Of a stretch of 64,000 nt of DNA, positions 19,116-31,675 are shown piece after piece. The translations under genes were made by a program, and so were the position numbers. Each line of letters opens with the position of its first letter. Positions within the stretch are counted from its first letter, which is position 1. The notes below the pieces were generated by a model, which had not been told where the DNA came from, searched no databases, and saw only the letters and a program-made list of their open reading frames with translations. Source of the DNA: Shewanella sp. GD04112 (GTDB taxonomy: Bacteria; Pseudomonadota; Gammaproteobacteria; Enterobacterales; Shewanellaceae); assembly GCF_029835735.1 (NCBI RefSeq), contig NZ_JAOEAL010000001.1, forward strand, positions 186,001 through 250,000, given 5' to 3'.

Positions 19116-20222
19116 CTAGTTATAACTTGCCGTGAGGCTCTTCCAGCTTTTTTGCTGAGTCAGGAATCGAGTCTTCAATTCTTCGACTTGCAGTAGCAAC
19201 TGTTGATCGACCAGTTGTTTACGTTTGGCGTCTAACAGCGCCTTTTTCGCTTGATAGTATTCGAGTAAATGTTCCTTCATTAACTCGTATTCCTGTTGGA
19301 TTTTCTCAATCACTTCATCGGCATTGGGCAGATGGATCACTTTATTTTTGGCGTTTAACAGTTGCATCTGCAGGCGTGCGCTCTCAATCCGCTCCTGTGG
19401 ACTGGTGCGCAGGTCTTTGGCTAAGCCAACCCAAGATAACGCCTTAATCAACCACTTAGTCGGATCGTAATGCCACCACTTAATGCCGTTACGGTAATCG
19501 TTCTCGAAGATATGGTGGAAATTATGGTAACCCTCACCGTAGGTCAACATCGCCAGAAAACCGTTGTCACGGGCGGTGTTTTTATCGGTATAGGGTTGGC
19601 TACCCCACACGTGGGCGAGGGAATTGATAAAGAACGTGCAGTGATGCACAACGACTAAGCGCAGTAATCCCGCCATCAGCAACATGCCAGCGATATTGCC
19701 AGTGAACCAGCCGAGTAGTGCGGGCAGACCAATATTCATCAGAATCACGAGGGCGAGATAGTGCTTGTGTTGCCACATCACGATACTGTCGTTCTGCAAA
19801 TCACGCACGTTTTGGTAGTCATGGTAACGCTGGGCTTGGTATTCGCGCAGCATCCAACCGATATGGCTGTACCAGAAACCCATGTTGGCCGAGTAGGGGT
19901 CTTTATCATTGTCATCGACATGCTTATGGTGCACACGATGGTCGGATGCCCAATGTAATGCACTGTTTTGTAATGCTAATGCACCGCCAAGCGCGTAGAG
20001 GAAACGTACCGCAGGGTGAGCTTTATAGGCCTTGTGTGACCAGAGTCTATGGTAGCCCGCGGTGATCGACAGGCCGCTGGCAAAGGCTAACACCACAAAA
20101 GCAATCCATTCGCTGGCGCCATAACCGTGGGTTAGGCCATACCAAGGAACGAGGATAACTGCACTGAGGAAGGTGAGGCTAAAGAGGATGACATTTAGCC
20201 AGATGATAGGGGGTTTATTCAT
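19116..20222 (-). CDS. Membrane fatty acid desaturase (delta-9 acyl-CoA type)
   Basis: Introduces a cis double bond into saturated acyl chains, helping membrane fluidity in the cold. The three di-iron histidine boxes are present: HRLWSH (58-63), HRVHH (95-99) and HNFHH (233-237), with hydrophobic segments before, between and after them. A C-terminal extension of about 100 residues is Lys/Glu/Gln-rich and predicted to be helical or coiled. ATG 20222 is chosen: the in-frame ATG 33 nt upstream lies in the FabR-like operator, and GGAA precedes 20222. It is divergent from fabR, so it is very probably FabR-regulated. 368 residues. Confidence 0.93.
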   Translation of the reverse strand: MNKPPIIWLNVILFSLTFLSAVILVPWYGLTHGYGASEWIAFVVLAFASGLSITAGYHRLWSHKAYKAHPAVRFLYALGGALALQNSALHWASDHRVHHKHVDDNDKDPYSANMGFWYSHIGWMLREYQAQRYHDYQNVRDLQNDSIVMWQHKHYLALVILMNIGLPALLGWFTGNIAGMLLMAGLLRLVVVHHCTFFINSLAHVWGSQPYTDKNTARDNGFLAMLTYGEGYHNFHHIFENDYRNGIKWWHYDPTKWLIKALSWVGLAKDLRTSPQERIESARLQMQLLNAKNKVIHLPNADEVIEKIQQEYELMKEHLLEYYQAKKALLDAKRKQLVDQQLLLQVEELKTRFLTQQKSWKSLTASYN

Positions 20223-20246
20223 TATAGTTTCCAATATCCGCATTTG

Positions 20247-20264
20247 AGCGTACAACTGTAAGCT
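20247..20264. promoter_or_regulatory. FabR operator between desaturase and fabR
   Basis: AGCGTACAACTGTAAGCT is an imperfect palindrome with half sites AGCGTACA and TGTAAGCT. It closely matches the FabR-binding sequence known upstream of E. coli fabA and fabB. It lies 25 nt before the desaturase start and about 100 nt before fabR, so one site could control both directions. Confidence 0.8.
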
Positions 20265-20365
20265 AATTTAGCCTAGCAATCTTGTTTGGTCAAGGTGGAT
20301 GGGGCTGTGTTTCAGACGCAAAAGCGGTATTATCGCGTCATTACATTCAGTTAGCGGATTGAAGA

Positions 20366-20980
20366 ATGGGTATTCGTGCACAGCAAAAAGAGAAAACTCG
20401 GCGGGCATTGGTCGATGCGGCGTTTAACCAGCTCAGTGCTGAACGAAGTTTCTCTAGCTTAAGCTTGCGTGAGGTGGCGAGGGAAGCCAACATTGCGCCC
20501 ACATCCTTTTATCGTCATTTTAAGGATATGAATGAGCTTGGGTTGACCATGGTCGACGAGGGCGGGCTGACCCTAAGACAGATGATGCGAAAGGGACGGC
20601 AGCGTGCCGAAGCCGGGGGCAGTGTGATCCGCATTTCTGTGGATACCTTTATGGAAGTGCTTGATTCTAATCCAAACGTTTTCAGAATATTACTGCATGA
20701 GCGCTCAGGGACTTCGGCGGCCTTCCGCGCCGCGGTAGCCCGCGAGATTGAACATTTTATTTCTGAACTGGCCCATTACACTGAAGCGACGGCGGGCCGT
20801 ACGCCTATGCTGGCCAGAGCACAGGCAGAAGCGCTCGTGACCTTAGTGTTTAACGCCGGAGCGTCGGCACTGGATATGAAGCGTGCCGATCGTAAAGTGC
20901 TTGCCGATCAACTGGTGATGCAATTACGTATGGTGGCGAAGGGCGCCGAAGCCTTACAACATAAGGTTGAGCATCGTTAA
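20366..20980 (+). CDS. fabR: Unsaturated fatty acid biosynthesis repressor FabR (TetR family)
   Basis: Senses the balance of saturated and unsaturated acyl thioesters and represses unsaturated fatty acid genes. The sequence is collinear with E. coli FabR from its first residues (MGIRAQQKEKTRR, QLSAERSF, SLREVAREANIAPTSFYRHF as the helix-turn-helix) through ERSGTSAAFRAAVAREI. 204 residues. It is divergent from a delta-9 desaturase across a FabR-like operator, indicating that here it also controls post-synthetic desaturation. Confidence 0.96.
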   Translation: MGIRAQQKEKTRRALVDAAFNQLSAERSFSSLSLREVAREANIAPTSFYRHFKDMNELGLTMVDEGGLTLRQMMRKGRQRAEAGGSVIRISVDTFMEVLDSNPNVFRILLHERSGTSAAFRAAVAREIEHFISELAHYTEATAGRTPMLARAQAEALVTLVFNAGASALDMKRADRKVLADQLVMQLRMVAKGAEALQHKVEHR

Positions 20981-21000
20981 GTGAAATTGTGATTTAGTCC

Positions 21001-21033
21001 AAAAATAAAGGAGCCAATGGCTCCTTTATTTTT
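21001..21033. terminator. Bidirectional terminator between fabR and trmA
   Basis: GGAGCC (21010-21015) and GGCTCC (21019-21024) around AAT, extended by AAAAATAAA and TTTATTTTT arms so that T-runs occur on both strands. It serves the converging fabR and trmA genes. Confidence 0.9.
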
Positions 21034-21049
21034 AGGTACATAGAGTCGC

Positions 21050-22147
21050 TTAACGACGCTCAAGCAGTACACCTGTTTCCATATGATCGGTATAAGGGAA
21101 CTGATCAAACAGAGCAAAACGGGTGACTTTATGGGTCTGATTTAATTGCTGCAAATTGTCTTTCAGGGTGTCGGGATTACAAGAGATATACAGGATCCGC
21201 TCATAACCTTGCATTAACTCTAACGTGGCAGGGTCGATACCTGCTCGTGGAGGGTCGACAAAAATGGTGTTGCAGACATAGCTATCCAGATCTATGCCTT
21301 CTAAGCGTCTAAAACTGCGTTTTTTAGCCATCGCATCGCTAAATTCTTCCGCCGACATACGGATAATCTGCAGATTATCGATATTGTTGACTTCGATATT
21401 GTACTGGGCAGCATCGACTGAAGGTTTAGCCAACTCGGTTGCGAGCACGCGATTAAAGTTTTGTGCCAGCGCGATGGAGAAGTTGCCATTACCACAGTAA
21501 AGCTCCAGTAAATCCCCTTGGCTATTTTGAGTCACGTCGATAGCCCACTCCAGCATCTTGATAGCCACTTTGGCATTTGGCTGGGTAAAGCTGTTTTCGA
21601 TTTGTTTGTAATGGAAAACTTTGTCATTCACTTGCAGTGACTCAACCACAAAGTCTTTATCTAAATCGATTTTCTGTTTGCGCGCACGGCCAATGATATT
21701 GACCTTAAATTGGCTGCTCAATCTGGCTTTAAGTGCAGCGGCTTCGGTGCGCCATTGATCATCAAGCTGTCTGTGATACAGCAGTGACACTAAAATCTCA
21801 CCACTGAGCGTTGATAAAAAATCAACCTGAAAGAGTTTATGGCGTAGGCTGTGGTTCGGTTTTAACTCGGCGATCAGCGCCGCCATCATCTGATTGATTA
21901 AGGCACTCGCGGGTAAGTATTGATCGCAACGAACTTTGTCGTTCAATACTTTATCGAACATGTAATAGTATAAATCGTCGCCCTCGTGCCATACACGAAA
22001 CTCGGCGCGCATCCGATAGTGGGCAGGTTCTGAGGCAAACACTTCAACACTCGGTGTCTCAAATTGGGCAAAGGCCTGCTCTAGCTTGATACGCTTTGCA
22101 GTTAATTGCGCATCATAGGTCGTGGGATCCATTGCTGCTAAGTTCAT
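21050..22147 (-). CDS. trmA: tRNA (uracil-5-)-methyltransferase TrmA
   Basis: Makes 5-methyluridine 54 in the T-loop of all tRNAs using S-adenosylmethionine. The SAM site LYCGNGNFS, motif FVDPPRAGID, nucleophile Cys323 in YISCNPDTL and general base Glu357 in DHMETG are all in the expected places. 365 residues, matching E. coli TrmA. It is a single minus-strand gene converging on fabR and divergent from murI. Confidence 0.97.
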   Translation of the reverse strand: MNLAAMDPTTYDAQLTAKRIKLEQAFAQFETPSVEVFASEPAHYRMRAEFRVWHEGDDLYYYMFDKVLNDKVRCDQYLPASALINQMMAALIAELKPNHSLRHKLFQVDFLSTLSGEILVSLLYHRQLDDQWRTEAAALKARLSSQFKVNIIGRARKQKIDLDKDFVVESLQVNDKVFHYKQIENSFTQPNAKVAIKMLEWAIDVTQNSQGDLLELYCGNGNFSIALAQNFNRVLATELAKPSVDAAQYNIEVNNIDNLQIIRMSAEEFSDAMAKKRSFRRLEGIDLDSYVCNTIFVDPPRAGIDPATLELMQGYERILYISCNPDTLKDNLQQLNQTHKVTRFALFDQFPYTDHMETGVLLERR

Positions 22148-22288
22148 TGTCGATTCACCGTGGCTGTAAATTGGGGCGCAAATTTTATACTAGGTGACAC
22201 GAATGTCCAGCATCTTGGTTTTGCGGTTTGAGCAAAGCTGTGGGAAAATCCGCCCGCGCATGGGGCAACGAATTAACTGGAGACGGGC

Positions 22289-23107
22289 TTGTCGCAACCA
22301 ATATTAGTATTCGATTCTGGCATCGGCGGTCTATCTGTATTGGCCGAAATTCGCAAACTGCTCCCACATCACGATTACTGCTATTTATTCGATAATGCCA
22401 GATTGCCCTATGGCGAATTAGAAGAGCAGGAACTTATCTCGGGTTGTGTTGCGCTCATCGACCAAGTCGTCGAGCGTACCCACGCCGCCATTGTTGTCGT
22501 AGCTTGCAATACCGCGAGTACTGTTGTGCTGCCCGCGCTGCGTGCCACTCTATCTATTCCTGTGGTGGGCGTTGTCCCCGCCATTAAACCCGCGGCGCAG
22601 TTATCTAAAAGTAAGCGTATCGGTTTGCTGGCCACTCCTGGTACGGTCAAGCGCCACTACACCTACGAACTCATCAGCCAATTTGCCGATGATTGCCACG
22701 TTGAGCTGTTCGGATCTTCTGAATTAGTGCTAATGGCCGAACAGAAGATTGCCACTGGCCAATTAGATATGGCGCGGTTAACACAAGTGCTATCGCCCAT
22801 CGTCGAAGCGGACTTAGATGTACTGGTGCTTGGATGTACTCACTTCCCCATGCTGCGTGATGAACTGCAACAGGTATTAGGTAAAGGTGTCACCTTGCTC
22901 GATTCTGGAGAGGCCATCGCCAAGCGAGTCAAAACCTTGTTGGCTGAGACTAAGAGTGAGGAGCAAGTTCAGGAAGACGCGCATAGTAATTTACTTATGC
23001 AGGCGTTTTATACTAAAGCAGAAATCAGTGAGGGATTAGCGACTACGTTAGTCGATTGTGGCTTTTCAACCCTAGAGCGAATCACCACAATCAACTCAAA
23101 CGGATAA
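22289..23107 (+). CDS. murI: Glutamate racemase MurI
   Basis: Converts L- to D-glutamate for peptidoglycan, with no cofactor. The two catalytic cysteines are Cys73 (ACNTAS) and Cys183 (GCTHFP), and the N-terminal FDSGIGG loop binds substrate. The start is TTG: CTGGAG lies 6 nt upstream and no ATG fits the conserved N-terminus, so low initiation strength may limit expression. 272 residues. Confidence 0.96.
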   Translation: MSQPILVFDSGIGGLSVLAEIRKLLPHHDYCYLFDNARLPYGELEEQELISGCVALIDQVVERTHAAIVVVACNTASTVVLPALRATLSIPVVGVVPAIKPAAQLSKSKRIGLLATPGTVKRHYTYELISQFADDCHVELFGSSELVLMAEQKIATGQLDMARLTQVLSPIVEADLDVLVLGCTHFPMLRDELQQVLGKGVTLLDSGEAIAKRVKTLLAETKSEEQVQEDAHSNLLMQAFYTKAEISEGLATTLVDCGFSTLERITTINSNG

Positions 23108-23118
23108 ATTAACGCGGA

Positions 23119-23583
23119 TTATTCATCGGTACCTGTACGGTCGGCGGCTTCCGAATCTTGAGTCTTCGCTTCTCTAACCTTCAAGGTTCTTTCTTGGAAG
23201 TTAAAATCGTTCAACTTGACCATCGCCTTTTGAGCACCCGCCTCGGACATTTCCACAAAGCCGAACCCTTTACGACGTCCCGTTTTACGATCACGCACTA
23301 AACGTACTGAGTTGACGGGGCCGAACTCACCAAACAGAACCTTTACTTCACCCTCATGGACACGATAAGGCAAGTTGCCTACATAGAGTGTCATGGTCGG
23401 GCCAACATATTGCTCATCTGCACCTTGAGCTTGGTTTGTCTCAGGGACAAATTTAAAAACGAGAGTAGTAATGATAACGCCAGCAACAAAAGCGATGTAC
23501 GCAGGTAATGTAGTTGCAAATTGAGATAGCGCGATTGCGCCGAGAATGGCAATAACCAAAACAATAAGAAATGACTTTTGCAT
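23119..23583 (-). CDS. Membrane-anchored RRM RNA-binding protein
   Basis: A 154-residue protein with two N-terminal hydrophobic segments (about residues 4-22 and 27-45), then a single RNA-recognition motif with RNP2 LYVGNL and RNP1 RKGFGFVEM, and an acidic tail. The RRM should bind single-stranded RNA at the cytoplasmic face of the inner membrane. The start is at ATG 23583; an upstream extension of 52 codons is in frame but AT-rich and unlike the family. No conserved partner gene is adjacent; it is divergent from the rrn operon and converges on murI with an 11-nt gap. Target RNAs are unknown. Confidence 0.9.
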   Translation of the reverse strand: MQKSFLIVLVIAILGAIALSQFATTLPAYIAFVAGVIITTLVFKFVPETNQAQGADEQYVGPTMTLYVGNLPYRVHEGEVKVLFGEFGPVNSVRLVRDRKTGRRKGFGFVEMSEAGAQKAMVKLNDFNFQERTLKVREAKTQDSEAADRTGTDE

Positions 23584-23811
23584 ATAAATGCTCTCTGAAT
23601 GAAATAGAAAATGATAAATAACTGTTAACAGCAAGTCATATGGTAATGAATTATTTACTTTTACACTAGACCGCTGCCGAAAAATTGAGCGTGATTTATC
23701 ATTTCTCAGATAAAAATTCGCTTTTAAATCGAATAACAAAGCAGAAATAGATAAAAAATAGACATGATGTTTAAAATATCGGCGTACGATTTGAAGTAGC
23801 GAAAAAAGCCC

Positions 23812-23839
23812 TTGCGTAAAAAGTTCTGCTGCCTATAAT
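23812..23839 (+). promoter_or_regulatory. rRNA operon promoter P1
   Basis: TTGCGT (23812-23817), 16 nt, TATAAT (23834-23839), followed by a GC-rich discriminator (GCGCATCC) typical of ppGpp-controlled stable-RNA promoters. AT-rich DNA upstream could act as an UP element. Confidence 0.85.
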
Positions 23840-23939
23840 GCGCATCCACTGACACGGCAGACAGCGATACGCAGTTTCAAGTGTCAGTTCATCGAGTGAT
23901 TCACTCTTCGATGAGCGAAAAGAAAGTTGCAAAAACTAC

Positions 23940-23967
23940 TTGACGCAAAAACGGGAATGCGTAGAAT
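23940..23967 (+). promoter_or_regulatory. rRNA operon promoter P2
   Basis: TTGACG (23940-23945), 16 nt, TAGAAT (23962-23967), with a GC-rich discriminator, about 128 bp downstream of P1 as in other gammaproteobacterial rrn operons. Confidence 0.8.
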
Positions 23968-24014
23968 ACGCAGCCCTGACCAGCTGAAATCACTTACGAT
24001 AAAGCGATGGTCAA

Positions 24015-24026
24015 CGCTCTTTAACA
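24015..24026 (+). promoter_or_regulatory. boxA antitermination site in the rrn leader
   Basis: CGCTCTTTAACA matches the NusB/S10-binding boxA of rrn antitermination. A second copy precedes the 23S gene. Confidence 0.9.
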
Positions 24027-24030
24027 ATTT

Positions 24031-24056
24031 ATCAAGCAAATCTGTGTGGACACTCA
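24031..24056 (+). other. 5' arm of the pre-16S RNase III processing stem
   Basis: These 26 bases are complementary, with one mismatch, to 25828-25853 downstream of the 16S gene. The two arms bracket 16S rRNA and form the long helix cut by RNase III. Confidence 0.88.
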
Positions 24057-24209
24057 CAGGTGTTGAGTTAATCGAAATTACTCTGCCGTTTGGCGAGTAA
24101 TCAAAATTTAAATCAATGAATGAGTGTTCATAGCAATATGTACAACGACTTATTAAGTTAAGTCGATTCAGAATTCATTGAGTCGAATCTTCGGATTCAC
24201 AAAACTTTT

Positions 24210-25751
<1,542 letters not shown>

Positions 25752-25827
25752 CCTATACGACTAACTCGATGTTTGGTTGGTAAGAAACTGCTCCATGCGT
25801 TTCTTACACACGGCACATCCATGTGCC

Positions 25828-25853
25828 TGAGTGTTCACACAGATTTGCTTGAT
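25828..25853 (+). other. 3' arm of the pre-16S RNase III processing stem
   Basis: Complementary to the arm at 24031-24056 in the leader with a single mismatch. It lies between the 16S 3' end and tRNA-Ile. Confidence 0.88.
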
Positions 25854-25872
25854 AGAAGATAGAGTAAAAGAT

Positions 25873-25949
<77 letters not shown>

Positions 25950-25994
25950 ATCCTTTGAGGGTTGGGACATCTGATACTCGCACTGCATGTAAAT

Positions 25995-26070
25995 GGGGCT
26001 ATAGCTCAGCTGGGAGAGCGCCTGCCTTGCACGCAGGAGGTCTGCGGTTCGATCCCGCATAGCTCCACCA
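25995..26070 (+). tRNA. tRNA-Ala (anticodon TGC)
   Basis: 76 nt with encoded CCA; the anticodon loop TTGCACG gives TGC. Second tRNA of the 16S-23S spacer. Confidence 0.97.
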
Positions 26071-26135
26071 CTTACTGCAATCTGGTTAGAGATGCCAAAG
26101 ATAAACTGAAAAATTATCTTTGGCTTTTTTAAGCC

Positions 26136-26147
26136 CGCTCTTTAACA
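26136..26147 (+). promoter_or_regulatory. boxA antitermination site before 23S
   Basis: CGCTCTTTAACA, identical to the leader boxA, in the 16S-23S spacer after tRNA-Ala. Confidence 0.88.
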
Positions 26148-26160
26148 ATTTGGAAAGCTG
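26147..26160 (+). other. 5' arm of the outer pre-23S processing stem
   Basis: AATTTGGAAAGCTG pairs with 29300-29313 (one mismatch). Inside it, 26330-26347 pairs perfectly over 18 nt with 29223-29240 at the 23S ends. Confidence 0.82.
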
Positions 26161-26339
26161 ATAGTAATTAATACAATGATGTCTGTCGTTGTGTTAATAC
26201 GAAAAAAATTGAGTTCTTAAAACACTTTTTAAGTGTCTTGAATATTCAAGTCTAAGGCGAGTCCATCTTCTTGGTCGAAGATGAGACAAGTAAAACCAGC
26301 TGGTCGCAACAATTCAAGTGAAACTCATTTGGGTTGTAT

Positions 26340-29232
<2,893 letters not shown>

Positions 29233-29360
29233 ACAACCCAGATGGGTTTTACTTAGTAGTACTTAGACGAATACAAACACTTAAGAAGTGCACTCAATCC
29301 AGCTTTCCGAATTTAATTTACTGCCTGCGTGAGATAAGACGGGTCAGTAAATAGCAAATT

Positions 29361-29480
29361 TGCTTGGTGACAATAGCATTGTGGTCCCACCTGATCCCAT
29401 CCCGAACTCAGAAGTGAAACGCAATCGCGCCGATGGTAGTGTGGGGTCTCCCCATGTGAGAGTAGGTCATCGCCAAGCGC
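29361..29480 (+). rRNA. rrf: 5S ribosomal RNA
   Basis: About 120 nt. The terminal helix is GCTTG/CAAGC, with conserved CCCATCCCGAACTCAG and GAGAGTAGG segments. Ends approximate. Confidence 0.96.
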
Positions 29481-29505
29481 CTAACTTTCTCGTCAAGAGA
29501 GCATG

Positions 29506-29532
29506 AAGCCAGCTGAATAAGCTGGCTTTTTT
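29506..29532 (+). terminator. rrn operon terminator
   Basis: AAGCCAGCT paired with AGCTGGCTT around GAATA, followed by a T-run. It lies about 25 nt after 5S. Confidence 0.9.
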
Positions 29533-29696
29533 GTGTTTGGCATTTGGCGTTCTTAACTGTCACTTCCACTGTTGTTTTTACTCTTGTTCAAGATCTTACT
29601 GTATTAATCTGCCTGCTTTTACCGATCTACCTCAGTTTGCTGCAATTCTAGGGTGAAGCGTTTACAATGTCGCTTTTGTCGCGGCAGAACATCACC

Positions 29697-30722
29697 ATGT
29701 CTTTTCCATATTCGCTAAAGCCGTTTAATACTTTTGGCGTGGAGCAATCCTGCTTATCCTTGATTGAAGTCCATTCCAAGGCAGAGCTACAGTCGACCTG
29801 CTTATCCTTATATCAGTCTAAGCGACCTATACTTGTTCTCGGTGGCGGCAGCAATATCGTATTCACCGATGATTTTAATGGCACTGTAGTGCGTGTTCTC
29901 TCTAAAGGAGTTTCCTGCTCTGAAGATGACACTCACTTTTACCTTGCTGTTGAGGCGGGTGAGAACTGGCATGAGTTGGTTCAATTCAGCTTAAATCAGA
30001 ACATGCCGGGACTTGAGAATTTAGCGCTGATCCCTGGCACCGTTGGTGCGGCTCCGATCCAAAATATCGGCGCCTATGGCGTTGAGCTGTGCGATATTTG
30101 TGATTGGGTCGAATATCTGGACCTCGACTCTGGTAACTTGCTAAGGCTTACAGTCGATGAGTGTGAGTTTGCCTATCGGGAGTCGATATTTAAAGGCAGC
30201 TTACGCGACAAAGCTGTGATTACCGCCGTTGGTTTGCGCCTTCCTAAAGCTTGGCAACCGAAATTGGCCTATGGTCCGTTGCAATCATTTACCGCTGAGA
30301 CAGTGACCCCAAGGGAGATTTTTGACCGGGTCTGTGAAGTGAGGAGTGAAAAGCTACCTAACCCAGAAGAGCTAGGAAATGCAGGCAGTTTCTTTAAGAA
30401 TCCTATTGTAAGCGCAGCGACTTATATGCAGCTTGCTGCGCGTTTCCCGAGTATCGTCGGTTATGCGCAACCCAATGGAGAGGTTAAACTGGCTGCGGGT
30501 TGGCTAATTGAGCATGCAGGTCTTAAGGGGTTTGTTCTTGGGAATGCAGGCGTGCATGCGAAGCAAGCTTTAGTATTAGTCAATTTAGGTCATGCGACTG
30601 GCCAAGATATTTGTCGATTAGCATTGCATGTGATTGCGCGAGTAAATGAGGTTTTTGGTGTTAAGCTCGAAGCCGAGCCAAGAATTATGGGATTAACAGG
30701 GGAGACGAGTCTCGATGTCTGA
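29697..30722 (+). CDS. murB: UDP-N-acetylmuramate dehydrogenase MurB
   Basis: Reduces UDP-GlcNAc-enolpyruvate to UDP-MurNAc with NADPH and FAD, the second committed step of peptidoglycan synthesis. FAD-binding LGGGSNIV and the catalytic Arg161, Ser231 (NAGSFFKNP) and Glu327 (KLEAEPR) are present. ATG 29697 places the conserved SLKPFNTFG five residues from the start as in E. coli; an in-frame ATG at 29667 would add ten residues. 341 residues, type I MurB. Its end overlaps birA by 8 nt, as in enterobacteria. Confidence 0.96.
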   Translation: MSFPYSLKPFNTFGVEQSCLSLIEVHSKAELQSTCLSLYQSKRPILVLGGGSNIVFTDDFNGTVVRVLSKGVSCSEDDTHFYLAVEAGENWHELVQFSLNQNMPGLENLALIPGTVGAAPIQNIGAYGVELCDICDWVEYLDLDSGNLLRLTVDECEFAYRESIFKGSLRDKAVITAVGLRLPKAWQPKLAYGPLQSFTAETVTPREIFDRVCEVRSEKLPNPEELGNAGSFFKNPIVSAATYMQLAARFPSIVGYAQPNGEVKLAAGWLIEHAGLKGFVLGNAGVHAKQALVLVNLGHATGQDICRLALHVIARVNEVFGVKLEAEPRIMGLTGETSLDV

Positions 30723-31674
30723 TAACTGGGTGAGAAAACGCGAAATACTGGGATTGCTGTCGAGCGAACATTTTGTCTCAGGTGAAGAATTGGCGACACA
30801 ACTGGGTATTTCTCGTGCGGCGGTCAGTAAGCATGTGGATGCTTTGGAAGGCTATGGCGTGGCAATTTACAGTGTCAAAGGCCGCGGTTACAAGCTAGCG
30901 AACCCCATCTCCCTCATCGACTCGGCTCGGTTAATTCAGTCAATTGATAATCGTTGCTTTTATTTTGATGAGATCCCTAGTACTAACGGATTTATGTTAA
31001 GTCATACGGGTGAGCTTAAGAGTGGCGACCTGTGTGTCGCGGAATATCAGTCGGCAGGGCGAGGTCGTCGCGGCCGTACTTGGGTTTCTCCCTATGGGCA
31101 TCATTTATATTTCTCGCAGTTTTGGTCATTCCCACAGGGGATGGCGCAGGCGATGGGCTTAAGCCTAGTGGTGGCTTGTAGCTTAGTCGAGGTATTGAAA
31201 TCCTTTGGTGTTGATAATATCGGCGTGAAGTGGCCAAACGATATTTACCTGAATTATAAAAAGCTTGCTGGGATTTTAATTGAGATGTCAGGTCAGGCCG
31301 ACAGCGAATGCCAATTGATCATTGGTATTGGCGTTAATATGGCCATGTCGGAAGACCAAGGAAAAGGTATCAACCAGCCTTGGAGCGATTTATCCGCCTT
31401 AGCTACTATGCCGAATAAAACGGATCTCGTGATTGCGCTGCAAAAGCAGCTGAAGAAAGACATTCAACTCTTTGAGCGAGAAGGACTTGCGGCATTCAAA
31501 CTGCGTTGGCAAGCGGCTGATTTATTCTATGGGAAAGAGATCCGTTTGCTCATGGGGGAAAATCATGTCGATGGTATTTGCCGGGGCGTCGACGAACAGG
31601 GCGCTGTGCTACTCGAAACCGCCGATGGCACACAGGCATACATCGGCGGTGAAATCAGTTTAAGGCCAAGATAG
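30715..31674 (+). CDS. birA: Biotin operon repressor / biotin-[acetyl-CoA carboxylase] ligase BirA
   Basis: Bifunctional protein: it activates biotin to biotinyl-AMP and attaches it to BCCP, and as the holo-repressor binds the bio operator. The N-terminal winged helix (SGEELATQLGISRAAVSKHV) is retained, the central domain has the biotinyl-AMP loop GRGRRG (115-120), and a C-terminal SH3-like domain follows. 319 residues. It overlaps murB and converges on coaA with one base between stop codons. Confidence 0.96.
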   Translation: MSDNWVRKREILGLLSSEHFVSGEELATQLGISRAAVSKHVDALEGYGVAIYSVKGRGYKLANPISLIDSARLIQSIDNRCFYFDEIPSTNGFMLSHTGELKSGDLCVAEYQSAGRGRRGRTWVSPYGHHLYFSQFWSFPQGMAQAMGLSLVVACSLVEVLKSFGVDNIGVKWPNDIYLNYKKLAGILIEMSGQADSECQLIIGIGVNMAMSEDQGKGINQPWSDLSALATMPNKTDLVIALQKQLKKDIQLFEREGLAAFKLRWQAADLFYGKEIRLLMGENHVDGICRGVDEQGAVLLETADGTQAYIGGEISLRPR

Positions 31675-31675
31675 A

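Noticed and set aside
23584..23739. 52-codon upstream extension of the RRM protein
   Set aside because: AT-rich, contains charged residues before the membrane segments, and ATG 23583 gives the natural hydrophobic start.
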